Positions 16,477-24,420 of a stretch of DNA of 27,346 nucleotides are shown here, piece by piece. The translations under genes and the position numbers were made by a program. Within the stretch, counting starts at the first letter, position 1, and each line of letters starts with the position of its first letter. Source of the stretch: Pelagibacteraceae bacterium (GTDB taxonomy: Bacteria > Pseudomonadota > Alphaproteobacteria > Pelagibacterales > Pelagibacteraceae); the NCBI GenBank assembly GCA_002684895.1, contig NYVZ01000007.1:21442-48787 (forward strand), given 5' to 3'. The notes under the pieces are model-generated. The model did no database searches. It was not told the origin of the DNA and was given only the letters and a program-made list of their open reading frames with translations.

Positions 16477-16803
16477 ATGTCAAAATATTTAATAGCGGCA
16501 ACTTATTCAGCGCAAGCTATGACAGGTTGGATTAAAGAGCCAAATTCAGACAGGGTTGCAGCAGCAAGCGGCGCAGCAGAAAAAGTAGGGGGAAAGGTTT
16601 TAAGCATTACATTCGTTAGAGGCAAATATGATTTTATAGCAGAATTTGATCTTCCTAATTTTGAGGCCGCTGCAGCTTTAAAGATGATTACGATGTCTTC
16701 AGGTGCTTTTTCAGAAATGGATATAATGGAACCGGTAGATCTCAATGCTGTTGCAGATAAGGCTTCAAAAGCAGCCGCAGGTTACAAGGCAGTCGGTAAG
16801 TAA
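16477..16803 (+). CDS. GYD-domain protein
   Basis: A 108-residue soluble protein that consists of one GYD domain, a ferredoxin-like fold family of unknown biochemical function. Visible features are the N-terminal strand MSKYLIAATYSAQAMTGWI, the helix rich in alanine (RVAAASGAAEKVGGKV), the signature FVRGKYDFIAEFDLPNFEAA (family form GxYDxV) and a short Ala/Lys-rich tail. It stands alone, between two leftward genes, with a good Shine-Dalgarno sequence. I see no convincing promoter or terminator around it. The alanine-rich composition and good ribosome site suggest fairly strong expression, but that is inference. Confidence 0.85.
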   Translation: MSKYLIAATYSAQAMTGWIKEPNSDRVAAASGAAEKVGGKVLSITFVRGKYDFIAEFDLPNFEAAAALKMITMSSGAFSEMDIMEPVDLNAVADKASKAAAGYKAVGK

Positions 16804-16848
16804 ATAAAGTATTTATAAATATAAACTTAGTTATTGGTATTTATGAGT

Positions 16849-17529
16849 TTAAATTGACTTAATAAAATCACTGTAATTTATTAAATTCATATAATCTTTA
16901 TAGTTATTATAAAAATCTTCAAATTTTAAATTTTTATAATCTTTAATATTTAGATTAAGTATATTTTGATTTTTGCATTTTTTTATAACAGATATGCCCT
17001 CATCAATTTTAATTGTTTTGATATTCAAATTTTCATGGTGTCTAAATTTGACGATTGATTTCCATACATCTCCATTCCAATAATAACTATATCTAGGCAC
17101 AGCTTGACTTCTTAAAGTAGAGGGTAGACAATCATGCAATAATATCAATCCGTCATTTTCAATACAATTAAGCGAATTTTCAATATCCCGATTGACCTGA
17201 TCATATTCATGTAAACCATCAATAAATATTAATTCAAATTTTTTTTTGTTGTATTTAAAAAATTCATCACTTGTTTTTCTTACATTTCCACCCTCTCGAG
17301 GATCAACACCAATTTTATTGGATACATTAATTTTTTCAAATAAATGATTATTATCACAACCAATTTCTAAATAATTTTCAATTTTTTTTATTTTAATTAT
17401 TTGATTAAGTAAGTCCCATCGTTTTTCTTTGGTAAAATTGAAAGTAATTTTTTTCTTTTTATCAAGTTCAACAAACAAGTTGTAATAAACCTTATTGATT
17501 AATCGAGAAAATTCATTGAGTCTTTCCAC
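16849..17529 (-). CDS. Class I SAM-dependent methyltransferase-like protein
   Basis: A 226-residue protein with a Rossmann-type methyltransferase fold. Motif I is YLEIGCDNNHLFEKI near residues 53-67, the acidic residue after strand 2 is in GVDPREGGNVR, and the later strand is FELIFIDGLHEYDQVNRDI near 98-116 followed by GLILLHDCLP. The IDGxHxYxxVxxDI pattern fits the Methyltransf_24-like group, often found with sugar or small-molecule modification genes. The start codon is GTG, overlapping the stop of the upstream dehydrogenase by one base (TAGTG), so translation is probably coupled. The substrate is unknown. The lysine/asparagine-rich C-terminal part has no recognisable motif. Confidence 0.82.
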   Translation of the reverse strand: MERLNEFSRLINKVYYNLFVELDKKKKITFNFTKEKRWDLLNQIIKIKKIENYLEIGCDNNHLFEKINVSNKIGVDPREGGNVRKTSDEFFKYNKKKFELIFIDGLHEYDQVNRDIENSLNCIENDGLILLHDCLPSTLRSQAVPRYSYYWNGDVWKSIVKFRHHENLNIKTIKIDEGISVIKKCKNQNILNLNIKDYKNLKFEDFYNNYKDYMNLINYSDFIKSI

Positions 17530-20432
17530 TAATTTATTGTTTCAAATAGATTAAATAAAAGCTCACTAATGTGCTTAGGTTTTTTGTTTGAAAAGTCAGA
17601 TATCTGATGTCTACAACTAGTACCATTAGCAACTAAGTAGTCTTGTTCGGTTGAATTATTAATTGCAGGTATTAAGGATAGATAAGCCATTTTTTTTGAT
17701 ACCTCATAATGTTTTGAGCTATAACCAAAAGATCCAGCCATACCACAACAGCTACTTTCAATCATTGAATTTTTAATTTTTAATTCATTAAGTAGATTAG
17801 TGAGGCCCCTGATTCTATTTTGGGATTTTTGATGACAATGTCCGTGAATTAAAACATTTTTATTAAAATCTTTATATTTTATTTTATTACCATTTTTAAT
17901 CTCACTTAATACAAATTCCTCAAGCAGAAAGAACTCATTTTTAATTTTACTTCTATTTTGCAATTTTGAAAAAGATTTAAACTCATCATTAAAAGTAAGC
18001 AAACAAGATGGTTCTATACCAACTACTGGTAATTCATTATAACCATTATCAGTGACATATTTTGTAAAACGTTCTAATTCCTTTTTTGCTTTATCGAGTT
18101 GACCAAGAGAAATATAGGTTCTGCCGCAACAAAGAGGTCTATCCAAATTATCATTTTGGAAACTTGGAATAATAGCTTGATAACCAAATTTATTTAAAAC
18201 TTTTATTGCGTACATCAAATTTTTAATCTCAAAATTTATGTTGAATGTATCGGCAAACAAAATAACTTTTTTTTCTAAATTCACTTGATCATTATAAATT
18301 TCTTTTAGAGGTTTTAGATTTTCAACAATGGGAAGAGACCTTTTTGAAGAGAAACCAAACCACTCGATAATTTGTCTAAATATTGGAAGTTTATTTAAAT
18401 TATTTATAAGTGGATTTGAAATCTTTAGTAACCAAATTAGTTTTGGCATATTAGAAATTACACGATCTTTTATACTCATATAAAATTTGCGATAATAATG
18501 AGATAAAAATTCACTTTTCATTTTTGCCATATCAACTGACATTGGGCATTCTCTTTGACATGCTTTGCAACTAACGCAAAGTTCCATAGTTTCATACATA
18601 TCTTTTGAGACAAAAGAATCTTTTGGTAACTGATTTGATAAGGCCAACCTTAATGTATTTGCCCTTCCTCTTACTAGATCTTTTTCTTCCATTGTTACTC
18701 TGTAAGATGGGCACATAACGCCAGAGTCAAGTTTCCTACATGCTCCATTGTTATTGCACATCTCTACTGCATCAGAAAATTGACCCCAAGATGACCAGTC
18801 ATAATGCGTTGATATATTTTCAGCTTTATAATCAGATTTGTACCTCATTAGGGATCTATCGTCAGATTTAAAAGGTCTAACAATTTTATGCGGATTTAAT
18901 AAATTTTCTTTATCAAAGGAATCTTTGATTTGTTCAAATGAATTAATTATTTTTTTTCCAAACATTTTTTCATGAAATTCTGACCTTACTATTCCATCTC
19001 CATGCTCACCTGAATGTGAACCTCTATATTTTTTTACCATTTCAAAAGCTTCTTCAGCTATAGCTTTCATATTTTTAATATCTTGATCAGATTTCATATT
19101 TAAAACTGGTCTCACATGTAGAGTGCCTACTGATGCGTGAGCATAAAACATTCCACTAGTGTTATATTTTGCAAATACATCTTTTAATTTGGACGTATAA
19201 TCAGCGAGGTGCTCAAGTGTAACTGCGCAATCCTCTATAAAGGCCACTGGTTTTTTGTCGCCCTTCAAAGACATCAGAATATTCAAACCCGCTTTTCTGA
19301 TTTCAAAAATTTCTTTTTGATCATTCAGATTTTCATAACTATTATAATTGTTATTTTTATTTTGTTCTCTTACTAGCGTTTCAAGATCCTTAAGTTTTGA
19401 TTTTGCAATATCAAGGTCATTGTCTATGAACTCAACCATTAATACCGCCTCAGGGTTACCGGTAATATATTTTTTTATACTTTCTGCATAGATTGGGATC
19501 TTTTTGGCTAAATTTATTAAATTATTATCTAATAACTCTACAGTAGTTGGTTTCAGTTTTACCATTTCCTTAGTAAGCTCCATCGCTTGAGCAAAACTTT
19601 CAAAATAACATACACCTAACACTTTTTGTTTTGGCACGGGTGATAATTTAAGTTTAATCTTATTGAATAATGACAGTGTTCCCTCTGATCCAACTAAAAT
19701 ATTTGAAGTATTGAATCCATCTGAATTAATTAAGTCTATATTATAACCACCAACTCTTCTTTGAGTTTGAGGCCAATATTCATCAATGTCGTTTTTTGTT
19801 TCCTCTTTAATTTGTAAAAAATTTTTAATTATTTCATACTGCCTATTTTGATCATTTGTTACTTGTAGGTAATTTTTATCAATATCTTCAAATGTATGAA
19901 TGGATCCATCATCTAATATTGCTTCTACCGCAAGCACATTGTTTACCATATTTCCGTAGTATAAAGATCGTGAACCACAACTGTTGTTTCCCGTCATTCC
20001 ACCAATAGTCGCTCGACTACTTGTTGATACGTCAACAGGAAACCATAACCCGTAAGGTTGTAAGTATTTATTTAAACTATCAAGAACTACACCAGGTTGA
20101 ACCCAAACATATTTCTCTTCAACATTTAATTCTAAAATTTTATTTTGATGCATAGAGTAATCTAAAACAATCGCTTCACTTACGGTTTGACCACATTGTG
20201 AACTACCACCACCTCTTGCCAAAAGAGGTATCGCGTTTTTTTGTGAATACTCCATTAAATTTAAAACATCATTTTGATCTTTGGGTAGTACCGCACCTAA
20301 AGGCGTGATTTGGTACAATGATGAATCAGTGCTGTATCGTCCTCTGGAAAAAGGGTCTGTAAGAACTTTGCCTTTTATTTTATTTTGCAAGTCTTTAGAT
20401 ATTTTGTTTATTTGCGATTCTGTATATTTCAT
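17529..20432 (-). CDS. FAD/iron-sulfur D-2-hydroxyacid dehydrogenase (YdiJ/GlcD-GlcF-like fusion)
   Basis: A 967-residue single-chain dehydrogenase oxidising a D-2-hydroxyacid to the 2-oxoacid. The N-terminal PCMH FAD domain shows LLARGGGSSQCGQTV near 70-85 and SRATIGGMTGNNSCGSRSLY near 139-160. The FAD-oxidase C-terminal domain ends with GSHSGEHGDGIVRSEF near 480. It is followed by an iron-sulfur region with CVSCKACQRECP near 615-626 and a less regular upstream set of cysteines, and by two CCG-type heterodisulfide-reductase motifs, LCCGRT near 768 and SCCGMAG near 895. This layout equals GlcD plus GlcF in one chain and matches YdiJ of E. coli (about 1,018 residues), reported to act on D-2-hydroxyglutarate. 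The substrate here is undetermined. Both ends overlap neighbours by one base. Confidence 0.9.
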   Translation of the reverse strand: MKYTESQINKISKDLQNKIKGKVLTDPFSRGRYSTDSSLYQITPLGAVLPKDQNDVLNLMEYSQKNAIPLLARGGGSSQCGQTVSEAIVLDYSMHQNKILELNVEEKYVWVQPGVVLDSLNKYLQPYGLWFPVDVSTSSRATIGGMTGNNSCGSRSLYYGNMVNNVLAVEAILDDGSIHTFEDIDKNYLQVTNDQNRQYEIIKNFLQIKEETKNDIDEYWPQTQRRVGGYNIDLINSDGFNTSNILVGSEGTLSLFNKIKLKLSPVPKQKVLGVCYFESFAQAMELTKEMVKLKPTTVELLDNNLINLAKKIPIYAESIKKYITGNPEAVLMVEFIDNDLDIAKSKLKDLETLVREQNKNNNYNSYENLNDQKEIFEIRKAGLNILMSLKGDKKPVAFIEDCAVTLEHLADYTSKLKDVFAKYNTSGMFYAHASVGTLHVRPVLNMKSDQDIKNMKAIAEEAFEMVKKYRGSHSGEHGDGIVRSEFHEKMFGKKIINSFEQIKDSFDKENLLNPHKIVRPFKSDDRSLMRYKSDYKAENISTHYDWSSWGQFSDAVEMCNNNGACRKLDSGVMCPSYRVTMEEKDLVRGRANTLRLALSNQLPKDSFVSKDMYETMELCVSCKACQRECPMSVDMAKMKSEFLSHYYRKFYMSIKDRVISNMPKLIWLLKISNPLINNLNKLPIFRQIIEWFGFSSKRSLPIVENLKPLKEIYNDQVNLEKKVILFADTFNINFEIKNLMYAIKVLNKFGYQAIIPSFQNDNLDRPLCCGRTYISLGQLDKAKKELERFTKYVTDNGYNELPVVGIEPSCLLTFNDEFKSFSKLQNRSKIKNEFFLLEEFVLSEIKNGNKIKYKDFNKNVLIHGHCHQKSQNRIRGLTNLLNELKIKNSMIESSCCGMAGSFGYSSKHYEVSKKMAYLSLIPAINNSTEQDYLVANGTSCRHQISDFSNKKPKHISELLFNLFETIN

Positions 20433-21586
20433 TAATTCGATTTATATACTGGCTTTGCATATTTTTTCAAAGCGACATCTGATAACTTTAAGCCTAGACC
20501 TGGTTTATCATTTAAATACAGGATTCCGTCTTGAATTTTATGGGGATTTTCAAATAATTCAGCTTGTAACGGGTCTCTCTCAGGGTCGGGAAACGACTCT
20601 AAAATTCGTCCTACTGGTGTTGATGCTACAAGCGAGGCATGAATATAACAATCGTGATGTGGAGCTACATCAATATGATTAAGTTCGCAAATAGATGCTA
20701 ATTTTCTACCATGCGTAAACCCTCCAAACATAGTGCAATCAAATTGAAGTATTTGTATAGCATCTTCTTCTAAAAGCGATCTACACCCAAAACTTGTTAA
20801 TTCACTTTCTCCACCAGAAAGGGGTATTGTGGTTCTTTTTGACAACTCTCTTAAACCCCGTTTGTCATCTTCCCATCTAATTGGTTCCTCTAACCAAGTT
20901 GGTTTTAATGGCTCTAAAGCTTTTGCTCCCTCAATAGCTGTTTTTAAATCCCATGCTCTGTTAACATCAATCATGAAATCTTTATCATCGCCTATAATAT
21001 CTCTCATTATTTCCATTCTGGTAACATCTTCTTTTAAACTTAAACCACCAACCTTGCCCTTGAAGGCTCTGTGGCCATCATCTATAAGTTTTTGTATTTC
21101 ATCTTTAAGTTCCGAGTTATCTTTTCCATCTCTATAGTAAGCGCATGTAACATAACAAGGAACCTGATTTTTGTATCCTCCAAACAATTTAAACAATGGT
21201 AAATTACTATTTTTGCCAATTAAATCCCAACAGGCAATATCCAACGCTGAAGAAATTCTTATTATTGCCTCCCTTGACCATTTGTTCTCACTTGCTTTCC
21301 TGGTATCTGTAAGTTTAAAAATTTTATCATATAATTTTTCAGGAGAAAATGGATCCTCACCAATAATTTCTTCTGCAATACCATTTTTGAAAGGTGCAAT
21401 GATTGGAGAAATATCTGTGTAGCTTGTAGCCATACCAAAACCTTCATGCCCCTCATTTGTTTTGATTTTAATTAAAAGCTCGTTAGCACTTGGAACTCTA
21501 AAATGACTAACCCAATGTGGTCTTTTATCCTCTAGGCTTTGAAGGGTGTATACCTCTAAATTTTCAATAAAAATTTTGTTTTTCAT
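20432..21586 (-). CDS. Enolase-superfamily dehydratase/racemase (mandelate racemase/muconate lactonizing type)
   Basis: A 384-residue enzyme that abstracts the alpha proton of a carboxylate, typically to dehydrate an acid sugar or racemise a hydroxyacid. The catalytic KxK is at 176-178 (FKGKVGG). Metal ligands are expected at D207 (MIDVNRAWD), E233/E234 (WLEEPIRWED) and E260 (LSGGESE). A His pair at 310-311 (VAPHHDCYIHAS) fits the base on the other face in the mandelate racemase group. The lid domain is residues 1 to about 130. It is the first gene of a leftward unit and overlaps the hydroxyacid dehydrogenase (TAATG), so its product may feed that enzyme. The exact substrate cannot be assigned from sequence, as this superfamily is widely promiscuous. 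Confidence 0.9.
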   Translation of the reverse strand: MKNKIFIENLEVYTLQSLEDKRPHWVSHFRVPSANELLIKIKTNEGHEGFGMATSYTDISPIIAPFKNGIAEEIIGEDPFSPEKLYDKIFKLTDTRKASENKWSREAIIRISSALDIACWDLIGKNSNLPLFKLFGGYKNQVPCYVTCAYYRDGKDNSELKDEIQKLIDDGHRAFKGKVGGLSLKEDVTRMEIMRDIIGDDKDFMIDVNRAWDLKTAIEGAKALEPLKPTWLEEPIRWEDDKRGLRELSKRTTIPLSGGESELTSFGCRSLLEEDAIQILQFDCTMFGGFTHGRKLASICELNHIDVAPHHDCYIHASLVASTPVGRILESFPDPERDPLQAELFENPHKIQDGILYLNDKPGLGLKLSDVALKKYAKPVYKSN

Positions 21587-21604
21587 AAAATATTTGATTA
21601 TAAT
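21576..21604 (+). promoter_or_regulatory. Putative promoter of the aminotransferase/TRAP unit
   Basis: TTGTTT at 21576-21581, a 17-base spacer and a perfect TATAAT at 21599-21604. The -35 lies inside the first codons of the divergent gene. Transcription would begin near 21611, leaving a very short leader before the ATG at 21628. The -10 is part of the palindrome ATTATAAT (21597-21604), so it could also serve the leftward gene. Confidence 0.45.
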
Positions 21605-21627
21605 TTATGATTAACATATACAGCCTT

Positions 21628-22803
21628 ATGCCAATTTCAAATAGTTTTAAGCCAGGTAAGCACTTTTTACAAATACCAGGGCCAACAAATATTCCAGATC
21701 GTGTTTTGCGTGCTATGGATTATCCTACAATTGATCATAGAGGACCTGAGTTTGCGGAGATTGCTAAAAGAGTATTAGATCGAATTAAACTTATTTTCAA
21801 AACCAAAGAGCCAGTAATAATCTACCCAGGGTCAGGTACCGGAGCGTGGGAGGCTGCTATAGTAAATACACTTAATGAAGGTGATAAAGTTTTAATGTTT
21901 GAAACAGGACAATTTTCATCTCTGTGGTGGGAAATTGCAAAAAAATTTAAATTACAAATTGATTTTGTTCCAGGCGATTGGAGAACGGGTGCTGATCCGC
22001 AAATAATTGAGCAAAAATTAAAAGAAGACAAGAAACATGAAATCAAAGCAGTTTTTATAGTACATAATGAAACATCCACAGGTGTTGCTAGCAGAATAGG
22101 CGAGTGTAGAAAGGCTATCGACAATGCAAAGCATCCAGCTTTATATATGGTTGATACGATATCTTCACTAGCTTCAATTGATTATAAGCATGAAGAATGG
22201 AAAGTTGATGTTACTGTAGGTGGCTCGCAAAAGGGACTACTGTTACCACCAGGACTTTCTTTTAATGCCATAAGTTCAAAAGCTCTAGAAGCTCATAAAA
22301 ATTCTAATCAACCAAAGTCATATTGGGATTGGGAACCAATGTTAAAGAATAATGTAAATGGTTTCTTTCCATACACACCTGCAACTAATCTTTTTTACGG
22401 TTTGGATGAGTCAATAAATGTGCTTTTGGAGGAAGGGTTAGATAATGTATTTGCTCGACACAAACGTCACGCAGATGCAACGAGATTAGCTGTTAAAGCT
22501 TGGGGACTAGAAATATTATGCAAAAATCCTGATGAGTACTCAAACTCATTAACTGCAGTTCTGGTGCCAGACGGACATGATGCCGATGCACTTCGAAAAG
22601 TAATACTGGATAATTACAATATGTCCTTGGGCATGGGATTAAACAAGATAAAAGGAAAAGTTTTTCGGATCGGCCACCTTGGTGATTTTAACGACTTGAT
22701 GCTAGCTGGCACTTTAGCAGGTGTTGAGATGGGTTTAAAAAAATCTGGTATACCGTTTAAAGAGGGCGGCATTATGAAAGCCCTTAATTATCTGTCCCAA
22801 TAA
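21628..22803 (+). CDS. Aminotransferase class V (serine/alanine-glyoxylate type)
   Basis: A PLP enzyme moving the amino group from serine, alanine or a related donor to glyoxylate or another oxoacid. The N-terminus HFLQIPGPTNIPDRVLRAMD is characteristic of serine-glyoxylate and alanine-glyoxylate aminotransferases. The PLP lysine is about residue 202 in VGGSQKGLLLPPG; YMVDTISSLAS carries the pyridine-binding Asp; YPGSGTGAWEAA binds phosphate. From 21628 the length is 391 residues, normal for the family. An upstream in-frame ATG at 21607 adds seven residues, but it would lie ahead of the predicted transcription start near 21611, so 21628 is preferred. It faces the enolase-superfamily gene and precedes the TRAP genes by 77 bases. 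Confidence 0.9.
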   Translation: MPISNSFKPGKHFLQIPGPTNIPDRVLRAMDYPTIDHRGPEFAEIAKRVLDRIKLIFKTKEPVIIYPGSGTGAWEAAIVNTLNEGDKVLMFETGQFSSLWWEIAKKFKLQIDFVPGDWRTGADPQIIEQKLKEDKKHEIKAVFIVHNETSTGVASRIGECRKAIDNAKHPALYMVDTISSLASIDYKHEEWKVDVTVGGSQKGLLLPPGLSFNAISSKALEAHKNSNQPKSYWDWEPMLKNNVNGFFPYTPATNLFYGLDESINVLLEEGLDNVFARHKRHADATRLAVKAWGLEILCKNPDEYSNSLTAVLVPDGHDADALRKVILDNYNMSLGMGLNKIKGKVFRIGHLGDFNDLMLAGTLAGVEMGLKKSGIPFKEGGIMKALNYLSQ

Positions 22804-22824
22804 GAAAATTTCTGCCTTAAATTA

Positions 22825-22854
22825 CTGGATTAAATTTTTTAATTTAGTTACAAT
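22825..22854 (+). promoter_or_regulatory. Possible promoter of the TRAP operon
   Basis: TACAAT at 22849-22854 matches five of six -10 bases and sits 26 bases before the binding-protein start. The -35 (CTGGAT at 22825-22830, 18-base spacer) is poor. This is the only sizeable gap in region 4, which is the main reason to look for a promoter here. Confidence 0.3.
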
Positions 22855-22868
22855 ATATCAAATTTAAC

Positions 22869-22875
22869 AGGGGGA
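22869..22875 (+). promoter_or_regulatory. Strong ribosome binding site of the TRAP binding protein
   Basis: AGGGGGA ends 5 bases before ATG 22881. It is among the strongest Shine-Dalgarno sequences in this AT-rich window and fits high production of a periplasmic binding protein. Confidence 0.6.
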
Positions 22876-22880
22876 AATAA

Positions 22881-23855
22881 ATGAAAACAATAGTAAAAAT
22901 ATTTGCTGTTCTAATTTCTACATTATTTCTATCAATTTCCGTAAATGCCGTTGAAGTGAAGTTTGGACATGTTGGTAAACCAGGGTCTTTATTCTCTGCT
23001 TCAGTAGATCATTTTGCGAAATTGGCAAATAAGAGATTAGGTAGCAAAGGAAAAGTAACTGTATTCGGATCTTCACAATTAGGTAAAGACAAACAAGGAA
23101 TGCAGAAATTAAAACTTGGTACTGTAAATATGTGGTTACCATCTTCTGTGATGGCATCAATACACGACGAATTTGGTGTGTTTGATATGCCTTTCATTAT
23201 TAAAGATCGTAAGCATATGAACAAAGTTGAAAAACAAGTACTACCTGGAATGTTCAAAAACTTAGAAGCTAAAACAGGCTACAAAGTTATAGCAGTCTGG
23301 GAAAATGGTTTTAGACATATCACAAACAATAAGAGAGCAATTAATACACCTGGTGATTTAAAAGGTATTAAACTTAGAACGCCAAAATCAAAATGGAGAG
23401 TAAAAATGTTCCAATCGTACGGAGCAAACCCAACTCCAATGGCATTCTCAGAAGTATTCACTGCATTAAAAACTGGAACAATGGATGGACAAGAAAATCC
23501 ATATGCACAAATTGCTAGTGCAAAGTTTCAAGAAGTGCAAAAGTACTTATCAATCACTGGTCACGTTTATACACCTGCTTATGTAACTGTTCACACATCT
23601 ACTTGGAACAAGTTGCCAGCTGATGTTAGAAAGATTCTTGAGGGATCTGCTAAAGATACTCAAAAATTTGTTTACAAAGAAGCTGCTTCTTTAGAAAAAT
23701 CACTTTTAGGAGTGATTAAAAAAGCCGGTGTTAAAGTAAATACAGCTAACAAAGGTGCTTTTATTAAAGCTAGTAAAGGTATTTATGATCAATTCGCATC
23801 AGAAGTACCAAACGGAGGATCTTTAGTTAAAAAAGTTTCTTCTTTAGCAAAATAA
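22881..23855 (+). CDS. TRAP transporter substrate-binding protein (DctP family)
   Basis: Periplasmic solute receptor for the TRAP transporter encoded next to it. Residues 1 to about 23 form a signal peptide ending in VNA before VEVKFGHVG. Family features are GSSQLGKDKQGMQKLKLGT near 65-83, KGIKLRTPKSKWRVKMFQSY near 160, which includes the conserved arginine that clamps the carboxylate of the ligand, and GTMDGQENPYAQI near 200. The 324-residue length is normal. The ligand is probably an organic acid; the precise compound is unknown. The gene is followed by a strong hairpin terminator before the membrane-subunit genes, so it is probably expressed in excess of them. Confidence 0.95.
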   Translation: MKTIVKIFAVLISTLFLSISVNAVEVKFGHVGKPGSLFSASVDHFAKLANKRLGSKGKVTVFGSSQLGKDKQGMQKLKLGTVNMWLPSSVMASIHDEFGVFDMPFIIKDRKHMNKVEKQVLPGMFKNLEAKTGYKVIAVWENGFRHITNNKRAINTPGDLKGIKLRTPKSKWRVKMFQSYGANPTPMAFSEVFTALKTGTMDGQENPYAQIASAKFQEVQKYLSITGHVYTPAYVTVHTSTWNKLPADVRKILEGSAKDTQKFVYKEAASLEKSLLGVIKKAGVKVNTANKGAFIKASKGIYDQFASEVPNGGSLVKKVSSLAK

Positions 23856-23867
23856 ACTAAATTCAGG

Positions 23868-23896
23868 CCGGCCCCATTTCGTTGGGGCCGGTTTTT
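23868..23896 (+). terminator. Intra-operon hairpin terminator between TRAP binding protein and permease genes
   Basis: A perfect 8-bp GC stem (CCGGCCCC at 23868-23875 with GGGGCCGG at 23884-23891), extended by an A-T pair, with a short loop (ATTTCGTT) and TTTTT at 23892-23896. It begins 12 bases after the DctP stop and ends 11 bases before the DctQ start. It likely stops most transcripts and protects the 3' end of the binding-protein mRNA, with read-through to the membrane genes. Confidence 0.9.
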
Positions 23897-23907
23897 ATAT
23901 TTAAAAA

Positions 23908-24420
23908 ATGAGTTTAGAAAAATTTGAAAGCCTTTACGAAAAATTTTTACAAATAATTTTATTTGTAATGATGATTGCATTAGCTATTGTCGTATTGGCA
24001 GGTGTAACATTTAGATTTAGTGGCCATGCCCTAGTCTGGTATGACGAAGTTGCCTCAGTACAATTAGCATGGATAACTTATTACGGTTCTGCATACGCAG
24101 CTTTAAAAGGTTCTCACATAGGTGTGCCTAGTATTTTAAAAGCGTTTCCTTTACCTTTAAGAAAAGTTTTTTTTATTTTATCAAAAATTGTTGTTTATGG
24201 TTTCTTAATTTTATTAGCTTATTATGGATTTTTAGTCCTGACATTAATCAAAGGAGAAACACTTGTTACTCTAGAATGGGTACCGCAAACATTTGTTCAA
24301 TCAGTAATTCCAATAGGATCTGTTTTATTTATAATTGCTGAAACTATCAGAATTCCAAAAGACTATAAACAGAACGTTCTTCAAATTAAGGATGAGACCG
24401 ACAGAGAGGAACTAATATGA
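23908..24420 (+). CDS. TRAP transporter small membrane subunit (DctQ family)
   Basis: A 170-residue integral membrane protein with four hydrophobic segments at about 12-35, 48-65, 85-110 and 125-150. The TRAP small-subunit pattern is visible in FRFSGHALVWYDEVASVQLA followed by WITYYGSAYAALKGSHIGV. It pairs with the large permease encoded next, with which it overlaps by 4 bases (ATGA). Only an AT-rich leader follows the upstream terminator, and there is no Shine-Dalgarno sequence, so its expression should be far below that of the binding protein. Confidence 0.92.
   Translation: MSLEKFESLYEKFLQIILFVMMIALAIVVLAGVTFRFSGHALVWYDEVASVQLAWITYYGSAYAALKGSHIGVPSILKAFPLPLRKVFFILSKIVVYGFLILLAYYGFLVLTLIKGETLVTLEWVPQTFVQSVIPIGSVLFIIAETIRIPKDYKQNVLQIKDETDREELI

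Noticed and set aside
16804..16848. AT-only inverted repeat (ATAAAT at 16815-16820, ATTTAT at 16839-16844) as a bidirectional terminator
   Set aside because: Only about 6-7 A-T pairs with a long loop and no proper T run. It is expected by chance in such AT-rich sequence.
22804..22868. Terminator after the aminotransferase (TAAATT...AATTTA around 22831-22846)
   Set aside because: The stem is about 6 A-T pairs and the surrounding run of T is part of it. It is not distinguishable from background.
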